The notes beneath the pieces are model-generated. The model was not told the DNA's origin and searched no databases. It saw only the letters and a list, made by a program, of their open reading frames with translations. Shown piece after piece: positions 1-7,293 of a stretch of DNA of 13,238 nt. The position numbers and the translations under genes were made by a program. Each line of letters starts with the position of its first letter. The stretch's first letter is position 1. The DNA is taken from assembly GCA_030615305.1 (NCBI GenBank), contig JAUWZL010000010.1, positions 1 through 13,238 of the forward strand, written 5' to 3'. This stretch comes from Dehalococcoidia bacterium (lineage in GTDB: Bacteria; Chloroflexota; Dehalococcoidia; Dehalococcoidales; JAUWZL01).

Positions 1-102
1 AGCAGAGGCTAGCCAGGTAAGACCAAAGAGCTGACTAAGCTTGTAGTATATTCTGGACAGCTTCTCTTGGACGGGGAGTTCGACTCTCCCCCGTCTCCAC
101 CA
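1..102 (+). ncRNA. ssrA: tmRNA (ssrA), 3' end only
   Basis: Transfer-messenger RNA rescues ribosomes stalled on broken mRNAs. Only the 3' portion is inside the window. The conserved 3' signature is visible: a CTAAGCTTGTAG block at about 34-45, then the tRNA-like T-arm with GGTTCGA-type loop (GAGTTCGACTC, 76-86) and the acceptor 3' strand GTCTCCACCA ending at 102. The terminal CCA is genome-encoded. The tag-peptide reading frame and the 5' acceptor strand lie upstream of position 1, so the degradation tag cannot be read. A terminator follows at once. The alternative, an ordinary tRNA, is unlikely because no anticodon arm lies at the right distance 5' of the T-arm. Confidence 0.88.
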
Positions 103-111
103 GCCTAAAAT

Positions 112-147
112 CGGGCTCTAGGCTCACGCCGGAGCCCGTTAGTTTTT
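112..147 (+). terminator. Rho-independent terminator of ssrA
   Basis: A perfect 7-bp GC-rich stem (CGGGCTC at 112-118 with GAGCCCG at 132-138) is followed by TTAGTTTTTCTT. It lies 10 bases past the tmRNA CCA end, as expected for the ssrA transcript. Confidence 0.85.
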
Positions 148-334
148 CTTCTTTACCCAGCTAAACACTATCACCTTGTTCTCAGGTTTGTGCCCAAGAG
201 ATTCAAACAGGGGATAGAATGGCGGTTTAGGTTGAATGCAGACACTATGGCTGGATTTCCTCTCAACCTGGGTAAAGCCCCTTAGCTTGAAGAATGCCCA
301 GTGGTACAAGTGGTAGATACAAACAAAACGCTAA

Positions 335-389
335 ATAGGACTAAAATACTAGCTTCTAAACGTATAGGACTAGAGTACCAGCTTCTTAA
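335..389 (+). repeat. Tandem direct repeat upstream of pilB, probable activator-binding sites
   Basis: Two copies of a 26-base unit start at 335 and 364, a 29-base period, and match at 22 of 26 positions. Both begin ATAGGACTA and share AGCTTCT near the end. The second copy ends 13 bases before the candidate -35 element at 403, a usual place for activator sites. The core TAGGACT-N4-T-N-CTA of copy 1 recurs on the minus strand of 9051-9066, between pilA and pilD. The GGACT half-site recalls NarL/FixJ-family response regulators such as mycobacterial DosR; this resemblance is from memory and the regulator is not in the window. Confidence 0.55.
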
Positions 390-402
390 TCCAAAGGTAA
401 TA

Positions 403-431
403 TTGCTAACAAGGAGCCCCTCACTTAGAAT
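403..431 (+). promoter_or_regulatory. Candidate promoter of the pil operon
   Basis: A -35-like TTGCTA (403-408) and a -10-like TAGAAT (426-431) are separated by exactly 17 bases. The predicted start of transcription is near 438, leaving a leader of about 38 bases before the pilB ATG. The -35 element is imperfect (TTGACA consensus), which fits an activated promoter with the direct repeats just upstream. Confidence 0.45.
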
Positions 432-475
432 TAAGCTAAAGCAGTTAATATTGACAAGTGGAGTGAGTTAAGGAC

Positions 476-2152
476 ATGGGCAATCCTACAAAGTCAAAGG
501 AAAGTCTCCGCCAGATACTAATTGAATCTGGTCTGGTTACTGATGAACAGCTAAAGGAGATAGCTCAAGAAGACGGAGGCACAGAACTGGGCCAGTTGCT
601 GGTGGAGCGAGAGGTCATCACCGCCCAGGAATTGGCTATGGTAATCGGACTGCAGCTGAATATACCCCGCATCAATCTCAACACCTATCAGATTCAGCCT
701 GAGGCATTGCGGCTGATTCCTGAATCAATGGCTAGGAAATATAGCGTCATACCTCTGGCTATGACTGATCATACTTTACAGGTGGCCATGGCGGAGGCAG
801 ATAATGTCCTGATACTCGAGGAGCTGGCAGATCGAACCCAAATGAAAATTGAGCCAGCGGTAGCCCCCGCTGACGAGATTCAGGAAGCCATTGACCGCAA
901 TTATAAGGCCTATGGCGAGATTGAGGCGGAGCTCAACCATGTTGCTCCTTCATCAGCCACTGAGGAGAGGCTTGCTGTTGAGGCTGTTGCTGGAGCACCT
1001 GTGGTTCGTGCCTTGGACCTTCTCATTAATGAGGCAGTTAAGAATCGAGCCTCTGATATCCACGTAGAGCCACAGGAAGATGAGCTGCGAGTACGCTACC
1101 GCATTGATGGCGTGCTACATGACACGATGTCTCTACCCTTAAGTGCCCACGCCCCTCTCATCTCTAGGTTGAAAATTATGGCTAATATGAACATCGCTGA
1201 CCATCGGCCTCAAGACGGCCAGTTTTCATTTAAGGTAAGAGACCGAGACATAGATGTCAGGGTAGCCACCATTTACACGACGCATGGTGAAATGGGGGTA
1301 CTACGTATCCTAGATAAATCATTTTCCACTCTTAGCCTCGCCGAGCTTGGGTTTTTACCGAGCAATCTTGAGCAATATGAGAATATGCTGAAATCTCCCT
1401 TTGGTATGATTTTGATTAGCGGTCCCACTGGCTCAGGTAAAACCACCACCCTTTATGCCTCGGTCAACCGTCTTGACTGCAAAGAGCGCAACATCATCAC
1501 CGTGGAAGACCCTGTGGAGTATCGCTTTAAAGATATCAATCAGATTCAGGTTAATCCTCGTGCTGGCCTGACCTTTGCCACTGGTCTGCGCGCCATAATG
1601 CGGCACGACCCTGACGTTATCCTGGTGGGGGAAATACGCGATTCTGAGACAGCCGAGATAGCCGTTCAGGCAGCCCTCACCGGGCATCTGGTACTTTCTT
1701 CAGTTCATGCCAATGATACCGTGGGCGCTCTCTTCCGGCTGCTTGATTTAGGGGTGGGGCGATTCCTCGTATCCTCGGCGCTTACTGGTATCGTTGCCCA
1801 GCGGATGGTGCGTCGGGTTTGTCCTTACTGTCGTCGACCTTCCCATGCCTCGGCTGAAGCGCAGCTTGCCTACTGTAAGGAGTTGGGGGAGAAACGAACC
1901 GAATTCCTTTATGGAACTGGCTGCAATTCATGTGCCAATACCGGTTACCTAGGACGCACCGCAGTTTTTGAAATCCTGTCTATGAGTGAAGAAATAAGGA
2001 GGATGCTGCTCACTGGAGCCAGTGTCGGACAAATACGGGATCAGGCGAAGAAAGAAAGCATGGTAGTAATGTGGCGCGATGGCATGCTCAAGGTGAAGGC
2101 AGGTATCACCACCCCCTGTGAGGTGCTGCGCAATGTATTCTCTATAGGGTAG
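476..2152 (+). CDS. pilB: Type IV pilus extension ATPase PilB (GspE/PulE family)
   Basis: A cytoplasmic hexameric ATPase that powers pilus polymerisation by turning the PilC platform. At 558 residues it has the family's usual length. Residues about 10-145 form a GspE/MshEN-type N-terminal domain (LGQLL at 38-42). RASDIHVEP at 191-199 opens the core. The Walker A motif GPTGSGKT is at 316-323, the Walker B region VILVGEIRD at 381-389 with catalytic Glu386, and the His box TGHLVLSSVHANDT at 402-415. Four cysteines in two CxxC pairs (449/452 and 483/486) form the zinc-binding C-terminal module typical of PilB/GspE and absent from PilT. The ATG at 476 is weakly supported by TAAGGA just upstream. 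It is the first gene of the operon, and pilC starts 4 bases after its stop. All key residues are present. Whether the N-terminal domain binds cyclic di-GMP is unclear, since the MshEN signature is only partly matched. Confidence 0.96.
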   Translation: MGNPTKSKESLRQILIESGLVTDEQLKEIAQEDGGTELGQLLVEREVITAQELAMVIGLQLNIPRINLNTYQIQPEALRLIPESMARKYSVIPLAMTDHTLQVAMAEADNVLILEELADRTQMKIEPAVAPADEIQEAIDRNYKAYGEIEAELNHVAPSSATEERLAVEAVAGAPVVRALDLLINEAVKNRASDIHVEPQEDELRVRYRIDGVLHDTMSLPLSAHAPLISRLKIMANMNIADHRPQDGQFSFKVRDRDIDVRVATIYTTHGEMGVLRILDKSFSTLSLAELGFLPSNLEQYENMLKSPFGMILISGPTGSGKTTTLYASVNRLDCKERNIITVEDPVEYRFKDINQIQVNPRAGLTFATGLRAIMRHDPDVILVGEIRDSETAEIAVQAALTGHLVLSSVHANDTVGALFRLLDLGVGRFLVSSALTGIVAQRMVRRVCPYCRRPSHASAEAQLAYCKELGEKRTEFLYGTGCNSCANTGYLGRTAVFEILSMSEEIRRMLLTGASVGQIRDQAKKESMVVMWRDGMLKVKAGITTPCEVLRNVFSIG

Positions 2153-2156
2153 AAGT

Positions 2157-2651
2157 ATGGATTTCAATTATCTGGGTTATACCGAAGATAGAAAAATAGT
2201 GAAAGGTACTATAACTGCCTCAAGCAAGGAAATAGCGAGTCAGATTCTGGCTCACAGCGGCTGTCGGGTTCTCAGCCTGAAGCCAGCAACTTCTGTTACG
2301 CTTAGCTGGCAGAAGGTATTCCCATTCCTCTACCGAATAAAACCAGAGGCGGTAATCATGTTCTTCCGCCAGCTAGCTTTGCTCCTTGAATCCGGCACTG
2401 ATATCGTTACCGCCATGGAACTGTTGCAGGCACAGGCATCCAGCCGCAATCTCAAAAGGGTGCTAGGTGAGGCAATCTCTGACCTTCGTAGTGGTGATCG
2501 ACTGTCAGCCGCCCTAGATAAGCACCCCGAAAGCTTCCCTCCAATTTACTGCAGGTCACTGAGCGTAGGTGAACAAACTGGGGGTCTTGAGATGGTGCTG
2601 AGGCAGATGGCTAGTATATGGAGAAAGAAATCACCACCACAAAAGGCATAA
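2157..2651 (+). CDS. pilC: Pilus platform protein PilC (GspF family), N-terminal part, frameshifted
   Basis: PilC/GspF is the inner-membrane platform on which PilB and PilT act. This 164-residue frame covers the first cytoplasmic GspF domain: FFRQLALLLESG at about residues 63-74 and SLSVGEQTGGLEMVLRQMA at about 133-151 are typical family blocks. The family expects about 400 residues with the sequence running on into transmembrane helix 1. Instead the frame turns into non-homologous sequence after about residue 153 and stops at 2649-2651. The rest of the protein continues in the -1 frame at 2615. A single missing base near 2612-2615 explains this: restoring it reads MAS, then YMEKE, as in intact PilC proteins. 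Start is ATG 2157, 4 bases after pilB. Confidence 0.9.
   Translation: MDFNYLGYTEDRKIVKGTITASSKEIASQILAHSGCRVLSLKPATSVTLSWQKVFPFLYRIKPEAVIMFFRQLALLLESGTDIVTAMELLQAQASSRNLKRVLGEAISDLRSGDRLSAALDKHPESFPPIYCRSLSVGEQTGGLEMVLRQMASIWRKKSPPQKA
2607..2620 (+). other. Frameshift site within pilC
   Basis: The upstream frame reads ATG GCT AGT ATA TGG, while the homologous downstream frame reads TAT ATG GAG from 2615. Joining needs a -1 shift after AGT, or one restored base. No X-XXY-YYZ slippery heptamer is present here, and the downstream frame has a TAG immediately before TAT (2612-2614). A deletion, either a real mutation or a sequencing error, is therefore likelier than programmed frameshifting. Confidence 0.7.
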
Positions 2652-3367
2652 AGAATGCCCTGAAATATCCAGTGATTGTCAGTATTGTGGCGGTTATAGT
2701 GATAGGCGTAATAGTCACCTTTGTGTTACCGGCTTTTATTGATCTGTATCGCTCACTTGGGGCTGAGTTACCGCTTGTGACTAAGATGCTTCTCTTCGTA
2801 GTTGACGGGCTTACCCACTACGGGCTTTATATTCTAGGGGCAGTACTCATTGCCGCCAGTTTAATCCTTGTCTATATTAAGAGCCCAGAGGGAAAGCTTC
2901 AATGGGACAGGCTAGCCCTTAAATTGCCATTGTTGGGACGGGTTAGTCTCCTTAATGAGCTTGCCCACTGCTGCCGAAGCATGGCACTACTATTTCGGGC
3001 TGGTTTACCCTTGCCTGAAGTCATGTCCTTGGTTATTGACGGTAGTGACAATAGAGTGGTGAAAAAGGTTCTTACTGATGTTCGGCAGGATATGATTAAG
3101 GGCGAAGGTTTATCCCGACCAATGGCCAAGAGTCAGCTTTTCTTGCCATTGATGGTGCAGATGGTTGGAGTCGGTGAGGAAACCGGTAATCTTGATGTTA
3201 CCCTGTTGGCCGTAGCCCAAAACTTTGAGACTGAGGCCGAAGATAAGATGCGTTCCCTTATCGGGCTTATTCAGCCAGCCATAACCCTGATTATAAGCGT
3301 CGTAGTTGCTTTTGTTGCTTTATCCTTGATTTCGGCTATGTATTCTATCTATGGACAGGTGGTCTAG
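2618..3367 (+). CDS. pilC: Pilus platform protein PilC (GspF family), C-terminal part, frameshifted
   Basis: This 249-residue frame carries the remainder of PilC. It has transmembrane helix 1 (YPVIVSIVAVIVIGVIVTF, about residues 17-35), a second hydrophobic segment near 60-85, the second GspF domain (ELAHCCRSMALLFRAGLPL at about 113-131; MVQMVGVGEETGNLD at about 180-194) and the final helix near 219-242. With the N-terminal part it makes a protein of about 403 residues, the normal length. The ATG at 2618 has no good ribosome binding site, so independent translation is doubtful. If the frameshift is real, the platform would be broken and the cell could not build pili. The otherwise intact operon argues for a sequencing or assembly error. 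Confidence 0.88.
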   Translation: MEKEITTTKGIKNALKYPVIVSIVAVIVIGVIVTFVLPAFIDLYRSLGAELPLVTKMLLFVVDGLTHYGLYILGAVLIAASLILVYIKSPEGKLQWDRLALKLPLLGRVSLLNELAHCCRSMALLFRAGLPLPEVMSLVIDGSDNRVVKKVLTDVRQDMIKGEGLSRPMAKSQLFLPLMVQMVGVGEETGNLDVTLLAVAQNFETEAEDKMRSLIGLIQPAITLIISVVVAFVALSLISAMYSIYGQVV

Positions 3368-3385
3368 TTCAGGAAGGTTATCGCC

Positions 3386-3393
3386 AAAGGAGG
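3386..3393 (+). promoter_or_regulatory. Ribosome binding site that fixes a TTG start
   Basis: AAAGGAGG lies 8 bases before TTG 3402, in frame with the prepilin. The ATG at 3351, inside the end of pilC, has no comparable site. This points to the TTG as the true start. Confidence 0.65.
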
Positions 3394-3401
3394 CAAAACG
3401 G

Positions 3402-3827
3402 TTGCTTAAGCAAAGGAACAACAGAGGGCGACTGTTCAGGGTTACTAAAAAGTTGAAAGGCAATGAGACCGGAGTAACCCTCATCGAAACCGTGGTGGCT
3501 CTGGCTATCCTGGGTTTAATCGTTGTTGCCTTTACTGGCGGTTTGGGTACCGCTGCTAAAGCTACTATTATCGCTGATGAGCAGGCTACTGCTGAAAGCT
3601 TAGCCCGAAGCCAAATGGAGCATGTCAGGAGTCTCGACTATATATACGATGCTACTCAATATTCTCCGGCACCGATTCCCAGTGGCGAGGATTACTCCGG
3701 CTATTCGGTTATGATTGATGCTGAGCCGTTACATGACACTGACGATGGCATTCAGAAGATAACGGTGACGATTAAGCATCATGATAAGCCGGTAATTACA
3801 TTAGAGGGGTACAAGGTAGACCGATGA
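3402..3827 (+). CDS. Minor prepilin, PilV/GspI-like
   Basis: A class III prepilin, probably a minor pilin in the tip or priming complex. From the TTG at 3402 the product is 141 residues with a 24-residue leader ending ETG, followed by VTLIETVVALAILGLIVV: the PilD cleavage site with Glu at mature position 5 and the hydrophobic N-helix. The soluble part carries LARSQMEHVRSLDY, IQKITVTI and LEGYKV, a pattern familiar from PilV/GspI-like minor pilins. The mature protein begins with Val instead of the usual Phe. A longer reading from ATG 3351 would overlap pilC by 17 bases and give a 41-residue leader, which is less likely. The stop overlaps the next start (ATGA at 3824-3827), indicating translational coupling. 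Confidence 0.82.
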   Translation: MLKQRNNRGRLFRVTKKLKGNETGVTLIETVVALAILGLIVVAFTGGLGTAAKATIIADEQATAESLARSQMEHVRSLDYIYDATQYSPAPIPSGEDYSGYSVMIDAEPLHDTDDGIQKITVTIKHHDKPVITLEGYKVDR

Positions 3828-4360
3828 TTAAACGAGACCAGGGGGGTTTTACCCTTATCGAGCTTCTGGTGGTGATGGCTATTGCAGCTCTTATGGTTGG
3901 TGCTGCCAGCATGACCACGTTTCAGGTAACTGATATTACCCAGCGCAGTAATGACCATATGACCGCCGTTCGCCAAGTGCAGAACGCTGGCTACTGGATT
4001 AGCCGGGATGCCCTGATGGCGGAACAGGTGATTGTTGACAGTGACCCGGAAACCGCTGATTTTTTAACTGTCCTCTGGACTGAGTGGGATTACGGAGAAG
4101 ATTCGATCTATCACTCAGTTATATATTCCTTCCAAGACCTGTCTAATGGGATTGGAAAACTTAAGCGAACCCACTGGAGTAGTGCCGGGGCAAATGAACA
4201 GACCCTGGTAGCTGAATATATTTATTACAACCCAGATGACCCTGATAATACCACTAAGGTTAGCTACCAGAGTCCAGTGCTAACTATGCAAATAACTGCT
4301 TCCCTGGGAGAGGCTAAAGAGACCAAAGAATACCGGGCTTGCGGGCGGCCAGAATTTTAG
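3824..4360 (+). CDS. Minor prepilin, PilW/GspJ-like
   Basis: A prepilin of 178 residues with a short basic leader MIKRDQGG cleaved before FTLIELLVVMAIAALMVGAA; Glu5 of the mature protein is present. The first soluble block (VRQVQNAGYWISRDALMAEQV, about residues 45-65) resembles PilW/GspJ-type minor pilins, which have an alpha-helix followed by WISRD-like sequence. The rest is beta-rich and acidic. It overlaps the preceding prepilin by 4 bases. Assignment to PilW rather than another minor class is tentative, while prepilin identity is clear. Confidence 0.85.
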   Translation: MIKRDQGGFTLIELLVVMAIAALMVGAASMTTFQVTDITQRSNDHMTAVRQVQNAGYWISRDALMAEQVIVDSDPETADFLTVLWTEWDYGEDSIYHSVIYSFQDLSNGIGKLKRTHWSSAGANEQTLVAEYIYYNPDDPDNTTKVSYQSPVLTMQITASLGEAKETKEYRACGRPEF

Positions 4361-4363
4361 TTA

Positions 4364-5248
4364 ATGGGGGAGATAATGGCAAGGCTTTGGCAGCGAATAG
4401 TAAGAGGTGAAAAGGGGCAAGCCCTACCCATAGTTTTAATTCTCCTGGTTTTAGGCGGGCTGCTTATCGCCCCGTGTCTCAGCTATGCCGCCACCAGCCT
4501 TAATGCTGGCCAAGTGGTAGAGGAAAAGGTGAGAGGAGTTTTTGCTGCCGATGCCGGTATGGAGGATGCTCTGTGGTGTCTAAAAAATTCTATCTCGCCG
4601 CCTGAGCAACTGCCGGAAAATGTAAATCAGATGCAAGTGGCAATACAAACTGAAGAAAGGGGCAGTTATGCTCTATACTATGGTGAACTACTAGAGGTCA
4701 GCGGTAAACACTATGATTATCTCGCCGTAGATGGGGAGATGGTGTGGAATGAAGGGGCTGCAGCGTACAAATATACGATTACTGTCACCTGGCAGCCTGA
4801 GTCAGGAAAGCCAACTATCAAATTAGAAGAGGTAGGGGTTAGGCTGCCTCTTGGCTATAGCTATAAACCAGGCTCAGCGGCTAGCTTTGCTGATAATCTT
4901 TCTACTAATGAGCCAATTGATACTCTGGATGGGGCTGGTGCCCATATGCTTGGCTGGGAGTTTGGCTCACCTCGCCCTGAGGTTTCGGAAGGGGACCCAA
5001 TAGCAACCCAGACCTTCTATGTTACTGGTGAAGGAGGGCAAGAGGGTGATTATGCCTGGGTAGTATCCGCTGAGAGTGATATTTGGGTAGTTGGTGAAGT
5101 TACTGGCGAATCATATAGAATTACGGCTACTGCCACACGCCCTGGAGACGGTGAAATTACAGCTAAAGTAACCGCTTATGTGTTTACGGAAGAGGTAGAG
5201 GGAGAGGTGGTAACACACATCGTCTCCTGGCAGGTAAGTCCACAATAG
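4364..5248 (+). CDS. PilX/GspK-like pilus assembly protein
   Basis: A membrane-anchored protein of 294 residues. A basic N-terminus ending RGEKGQ precedes one hydrophobic helix (ALPIVLILLVLGGLLIAPC, about 20-38), followed by AADAGMEDALWCL (61-73), a motif like the AEAG-x-E-x-AL-x-L region after the N-helix of PilX/GspK proteins. No Glu5 is present, as in GspK-type pseudopilins, and whether PilD cleaves it is unknown. The large C-terminal region is beta-rich and acidic and seems to contain one or two Ig-like segments (GVRLPLGYSYKPGSA; WQPESGKP). I do not recognise it further. ATG 4376 may be the real start, since GGGGGAG (4366-4372) precedes it, though only 3 bases away. It sits in the minor pilin block of the operon. 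Confidence 0.75.
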   Translation: MGEIMARLWQRIVRGEKGQALPIVLILLVLGGLLIAPCLSYAATSLNAGQVVEEKVRGVFAADAGMEDALWCLKNSISPPEQLPENVNQMQVAIQTEERGSYALYYGELLEVSGKHYDYLAVDGEMVWNEGAAAYKYTITVTWQPESGKPTIKLEEVGVRLPLGYSYKPGSAASFADNLSTNEPIDTLDGAGAHMLGWEFGSPRPEVSEGDPIATQTFYVTGEGGQEGDYAWVVSAESDIWVVGEVTGESYRITATATRPGDGEITAKVTAYVFTEEVEGEVVTHIVSWQVSPQ

Positions 5249-5261
5249 GAATGGTTAGGCG

Positions 5262-5831
5262 ATGAAGCTAAGTAAAAGAGTCTGGATATTTTTGGCGGTC
5301 GGCATCTTTGTTATTGCCTTCGCTGGCCTAAACATGGCTTACTCTAAGCAAGATGAGGAGCAAAGCCGGCTAAACGAGGAGCTGTCTTTGGCCCAACTGA
5401 GGTTAGAGAAACAACCGGCTCCGCAGCTTTCTTCTCGGCAGACGGAACTGGAAAGCCGGCTGGCTCAGCTTGAGACACAACTTAAAAATGCCAAGGGCAG
5501 CCTTTCCCAGTCAATTCAGAGCATTGAGGCCACCCATACCTTATTTGATGTTGCTGAGACTTGTGGTGTGGAAATAATTGAGATTAGGTCACTAGGTCTG
5601 ACCAGTAAGAAGCTAGAAGGGCTTCCCTGCTCCGTACTGACGCTCACAGCCAAGGCTGAGGGCGATGTGTCCAAACTAATCAGTTTTATCCTTGAGCTCA
5701 GCGAGAATTTCCCCACTGGTGCGGTTGAAACGGTAGAAATAGATGTTCCTGAAGTGACCGAAGAGGAAGGGGAAACAGAGAAGCCATCGGCTAATTTTAA
5801 GCTGTGTATTCATACTTATGAGGGTGACTAG
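5262..5831 (+). CDS. pilO: PilO-like pilus alignment protein
   Basis: A bitopic membrane protein of 189 residues with the PilO/GspM layout: a short cytoplasmic N-terminus, one transmembrane helix (about 8-27), a coiled coil (about 30-82, rich in Leu/Glu/Gln heptads) and a compact alpha-beta domain (about 85-187) ending in strands SANFKLCIHTYEG. Sequence motifs are weak in this family, so the call rests on topology, length and position next to the PilM-PilN gene. PilO normally pairs with PilN through such coiled coils and links the platform to the pilus. An acidic linker (VPEVTEEEGETEKPS) precedes the last strand. It ends at 5831, one base before the GC preceding the next preferred start. Confidence 0.72.
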   Translation: MKLSKRVWIFLAVGIFVIAFAGLNMAYSKQDEEQSRLNEELSLAQLRLEKQPAPQLSSRQTELESRLAQLETQLKNAKGSLSQSIQSIEATHTLFDVAETCGVEIIEIRSLGLTSKKLEGLPCSVLTLTAKAEGDVSKLISFILELSENFPTGAVETVEIDVPEVTEEEGETEKPSANFKLCIHTYEGD

Positions 5832-5832
5832 C

Positions 5833-7293
5833 ATGGCCAAAAGCGTTGTTACTTTATATATTGATGATGCTAGCATCAGGCTGCTGGTAGCTAAGGGTAA
5901 TCGGGTAGAAAAGTGGGCTGACTTACCCTTGGAATCGCGTCTAGTTAGGGATGGCGTTGTCTTTCACGAAGCCAAACTTGCCGCTAAGATTAAGGAGCTT
6001 CTCAAAGCCCAGCGAGTGAGGACAAACAAAGTCATCGCCGGTTTGAGTGGACTCCACTGTCTATGTCGAGTGATTATTTTGCCTCATTTGCCTGAAGAAA
6101 TGCTAGCCGAAGCAGTAAGGCGGGAGGCAGAAAGGGTGCTATCGGTACCCCTAGAGCAGCTTTATATCTCATGGCAGATTATCTCTACCTCCGCCGAAGA
6201 AATACAGGTCTTCTTAGCTGCTGTACCCTGTAACGCTGCCGACGCCTTAATTGAAACACTGCGTCAGGCAGGTATTAAGCCTTATCTTATGGACTTAGCT
6301 CCTTTAGCCCTAGCCAGGGTGGCAAATAGGGCGACAGCCATAATCATTGACGCTCGGTCAACTGAACTGGACATTGTAGTTATGGTAGACGGAGTCCCCC
6401 AGCTCATCCGCAGTCTGCCTCTTCCCAGCAAAACTCCATCTCTGCAAGAGAAGTTACCAACTATAAGAGAGGAGCTTGAGCGGACTATCAAATTCTATAA
6501 CTCCAGCCAGCCAGCGAAGCCTCTTAAACCTGGCCTACCTATTCTCGTCTCCGGGGAGCTGGCTGATGAGCCAGAACTATGTCAATCCTTATCTGACGAG
6601 CTTGGATACCCGGTTTTGCCACTGGCATCACCATTGAAGTGCCCCGAGGGCTTGGCTCCAAGCCAGTATATGGTCAACATTGGCCTGGCTCTCAAAGAGC
6701 TATCGCCGGAAAAGGAGGCTAGCCTTTCAGTAGTGAATCTGAATGCCCTGCCTGAGGTCTACCGACCTAAAGCCCCCCGTTTTGTCAAGGTTCTTATCAA
6801 GGCTATCATCATCATAATGGCTATTGGTTCGCTTGTTCCCCTAGTAATGCTTGTACGCAGCGCAGCTGCCGATACAGCGTCACTGCAGGCCCAACTGGAT
6901 GCCGCTAATCAGCGCCTGGAGCAAAGGTACACGCAACAGCAGTTGCAAAGGGAAGAGATTACCGAGCTGGAGAAGAAGGTTGCCGAGTTAGAGGTAATCG
7001 ATAGTGCCCTTACCGCGGTGCGTAGTAATTTTAGAAGGCAGCAGCAGATAGTCAATGGTGATTTAGAGGTGACCACATCTAACTTGCCCGGCACTTTAGA
7101 TTTGAGCAGAATTGCTCACGCCAGTGTTGAACTGACCATAAGTGGTATGTCACCAAATAAGACGGAAGTCTTGGCCTATGCTAACGCCTTAAGAGCCAGC
7201 GGCAGGTTTTCTCAGGTTATCGTCTCAAGCATAGAAGAGGTCGAAGATGGAGTGAGTTTTACCCTGACCCTGATTGCTAGGGAGTTAGATTAA
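5833..7293 (+). CDS. PilM-PilN fusion protein, GspL-like architecture
   Basis: One polypeptide joins the cytoplasmic actin-like PilM domain (residues 1 to about 290) to a PilN-like membrane protein. Actin-fold elements visible are YIDDASIRLLV (9-19), AIIIDARSTELDIVVM (169-184) and ILVSGELAD (237-245); several phosphate-loop glycines are missing, so ATP binding may be weak. VVNLNALPEVYRP (300-312) resembles the INLLP-type PilN peptide that binds PilM in trans in other bacteria. A transmembrane helix follows (about 319-341), then a coiled coil (348-395) and a small ferredoxin-like domain (about 430-486). The ATG at 5833 is preferred because GAGGGTGA (5820-5827) lies 5 bases upstream; an ATG at 5818 would add 5 residues and overlap pilO. 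Its stop overlaps the pilT start (TAATG). Confidence 0.85.
   Translation: MAKSVVTLYIDDASIRLLVAKGNRVEKWADLPLESRLVRDGVVFHEAKLAAKIKELLKAQRVRTNKVIAGLSGLHCLCRVIILPHLPEEMLAEAVRREAERVLSVPLEQLYISWQIISTSAEEIQVFLAAVPCNAADALIETLRQAGIKPYLMDLAPLALARVANRATAIIIDARSTELDIVVMVDGVPQLIRSLPLPSKTPSLQEKLPTIREELERTIKFYNSSQPAKPLKPGLPILVSGELADEPELCQSLSDELGYPVLPLASPLKCPEGLAPSQYMVNIGLALKELSPEKEASLSVVNLNALPEVYRPKAPRFVKVLIKAIIIIMAIGSLVPLVMLVRSAAADTASLQAQLDAANQRLEQRYTQQQLQREEITELEKKVAELEVIDSALTAVRSNFRRQQQIVNGDLEVTTSNLPGTLDLSRIAHASVELTISGMSPNKTEVLAYANALRASGRFSQVIVSSIEEVEDGVSFTLTLIARELD

Larger units (their letters stand above)
148..475. other. Intergenic region between ssrA and the pil operon
   Basis: This is a stretch of about 325 bases with no convincing gene; short open frames here lack ribosome binding sites. 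It holds a loose inverted repeat (AGGTTGA at 228-234 with TCAACCT at 263-269), the tandem direct repeat at 335-389 and a candidate promoter at 403-431. Apart from these I see no RNA gene or riboswitch consensus that I recognise. Confidence 0.6.

Noticed and set aside
335..389. Two-copy direct repeat as the start of a CRISPR array
   Set aside because: Only two diverged copies with a 3-base gap and no spacer-sized unique sequence.
451..456. TTGACA as the -35 element of pilB
   Set aside because: It is a perfect hexamer but lies only 19 bases before the ATG, leaving no room for a -10 and transcription start upstream of the gene.
2612..2630. Programmed -1 frameshifting in pilC
   Set aside because: No slippery heptamer in the correct frame. 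The shift that fits homologues, after AGT, would not allow tRNA re-pairing.
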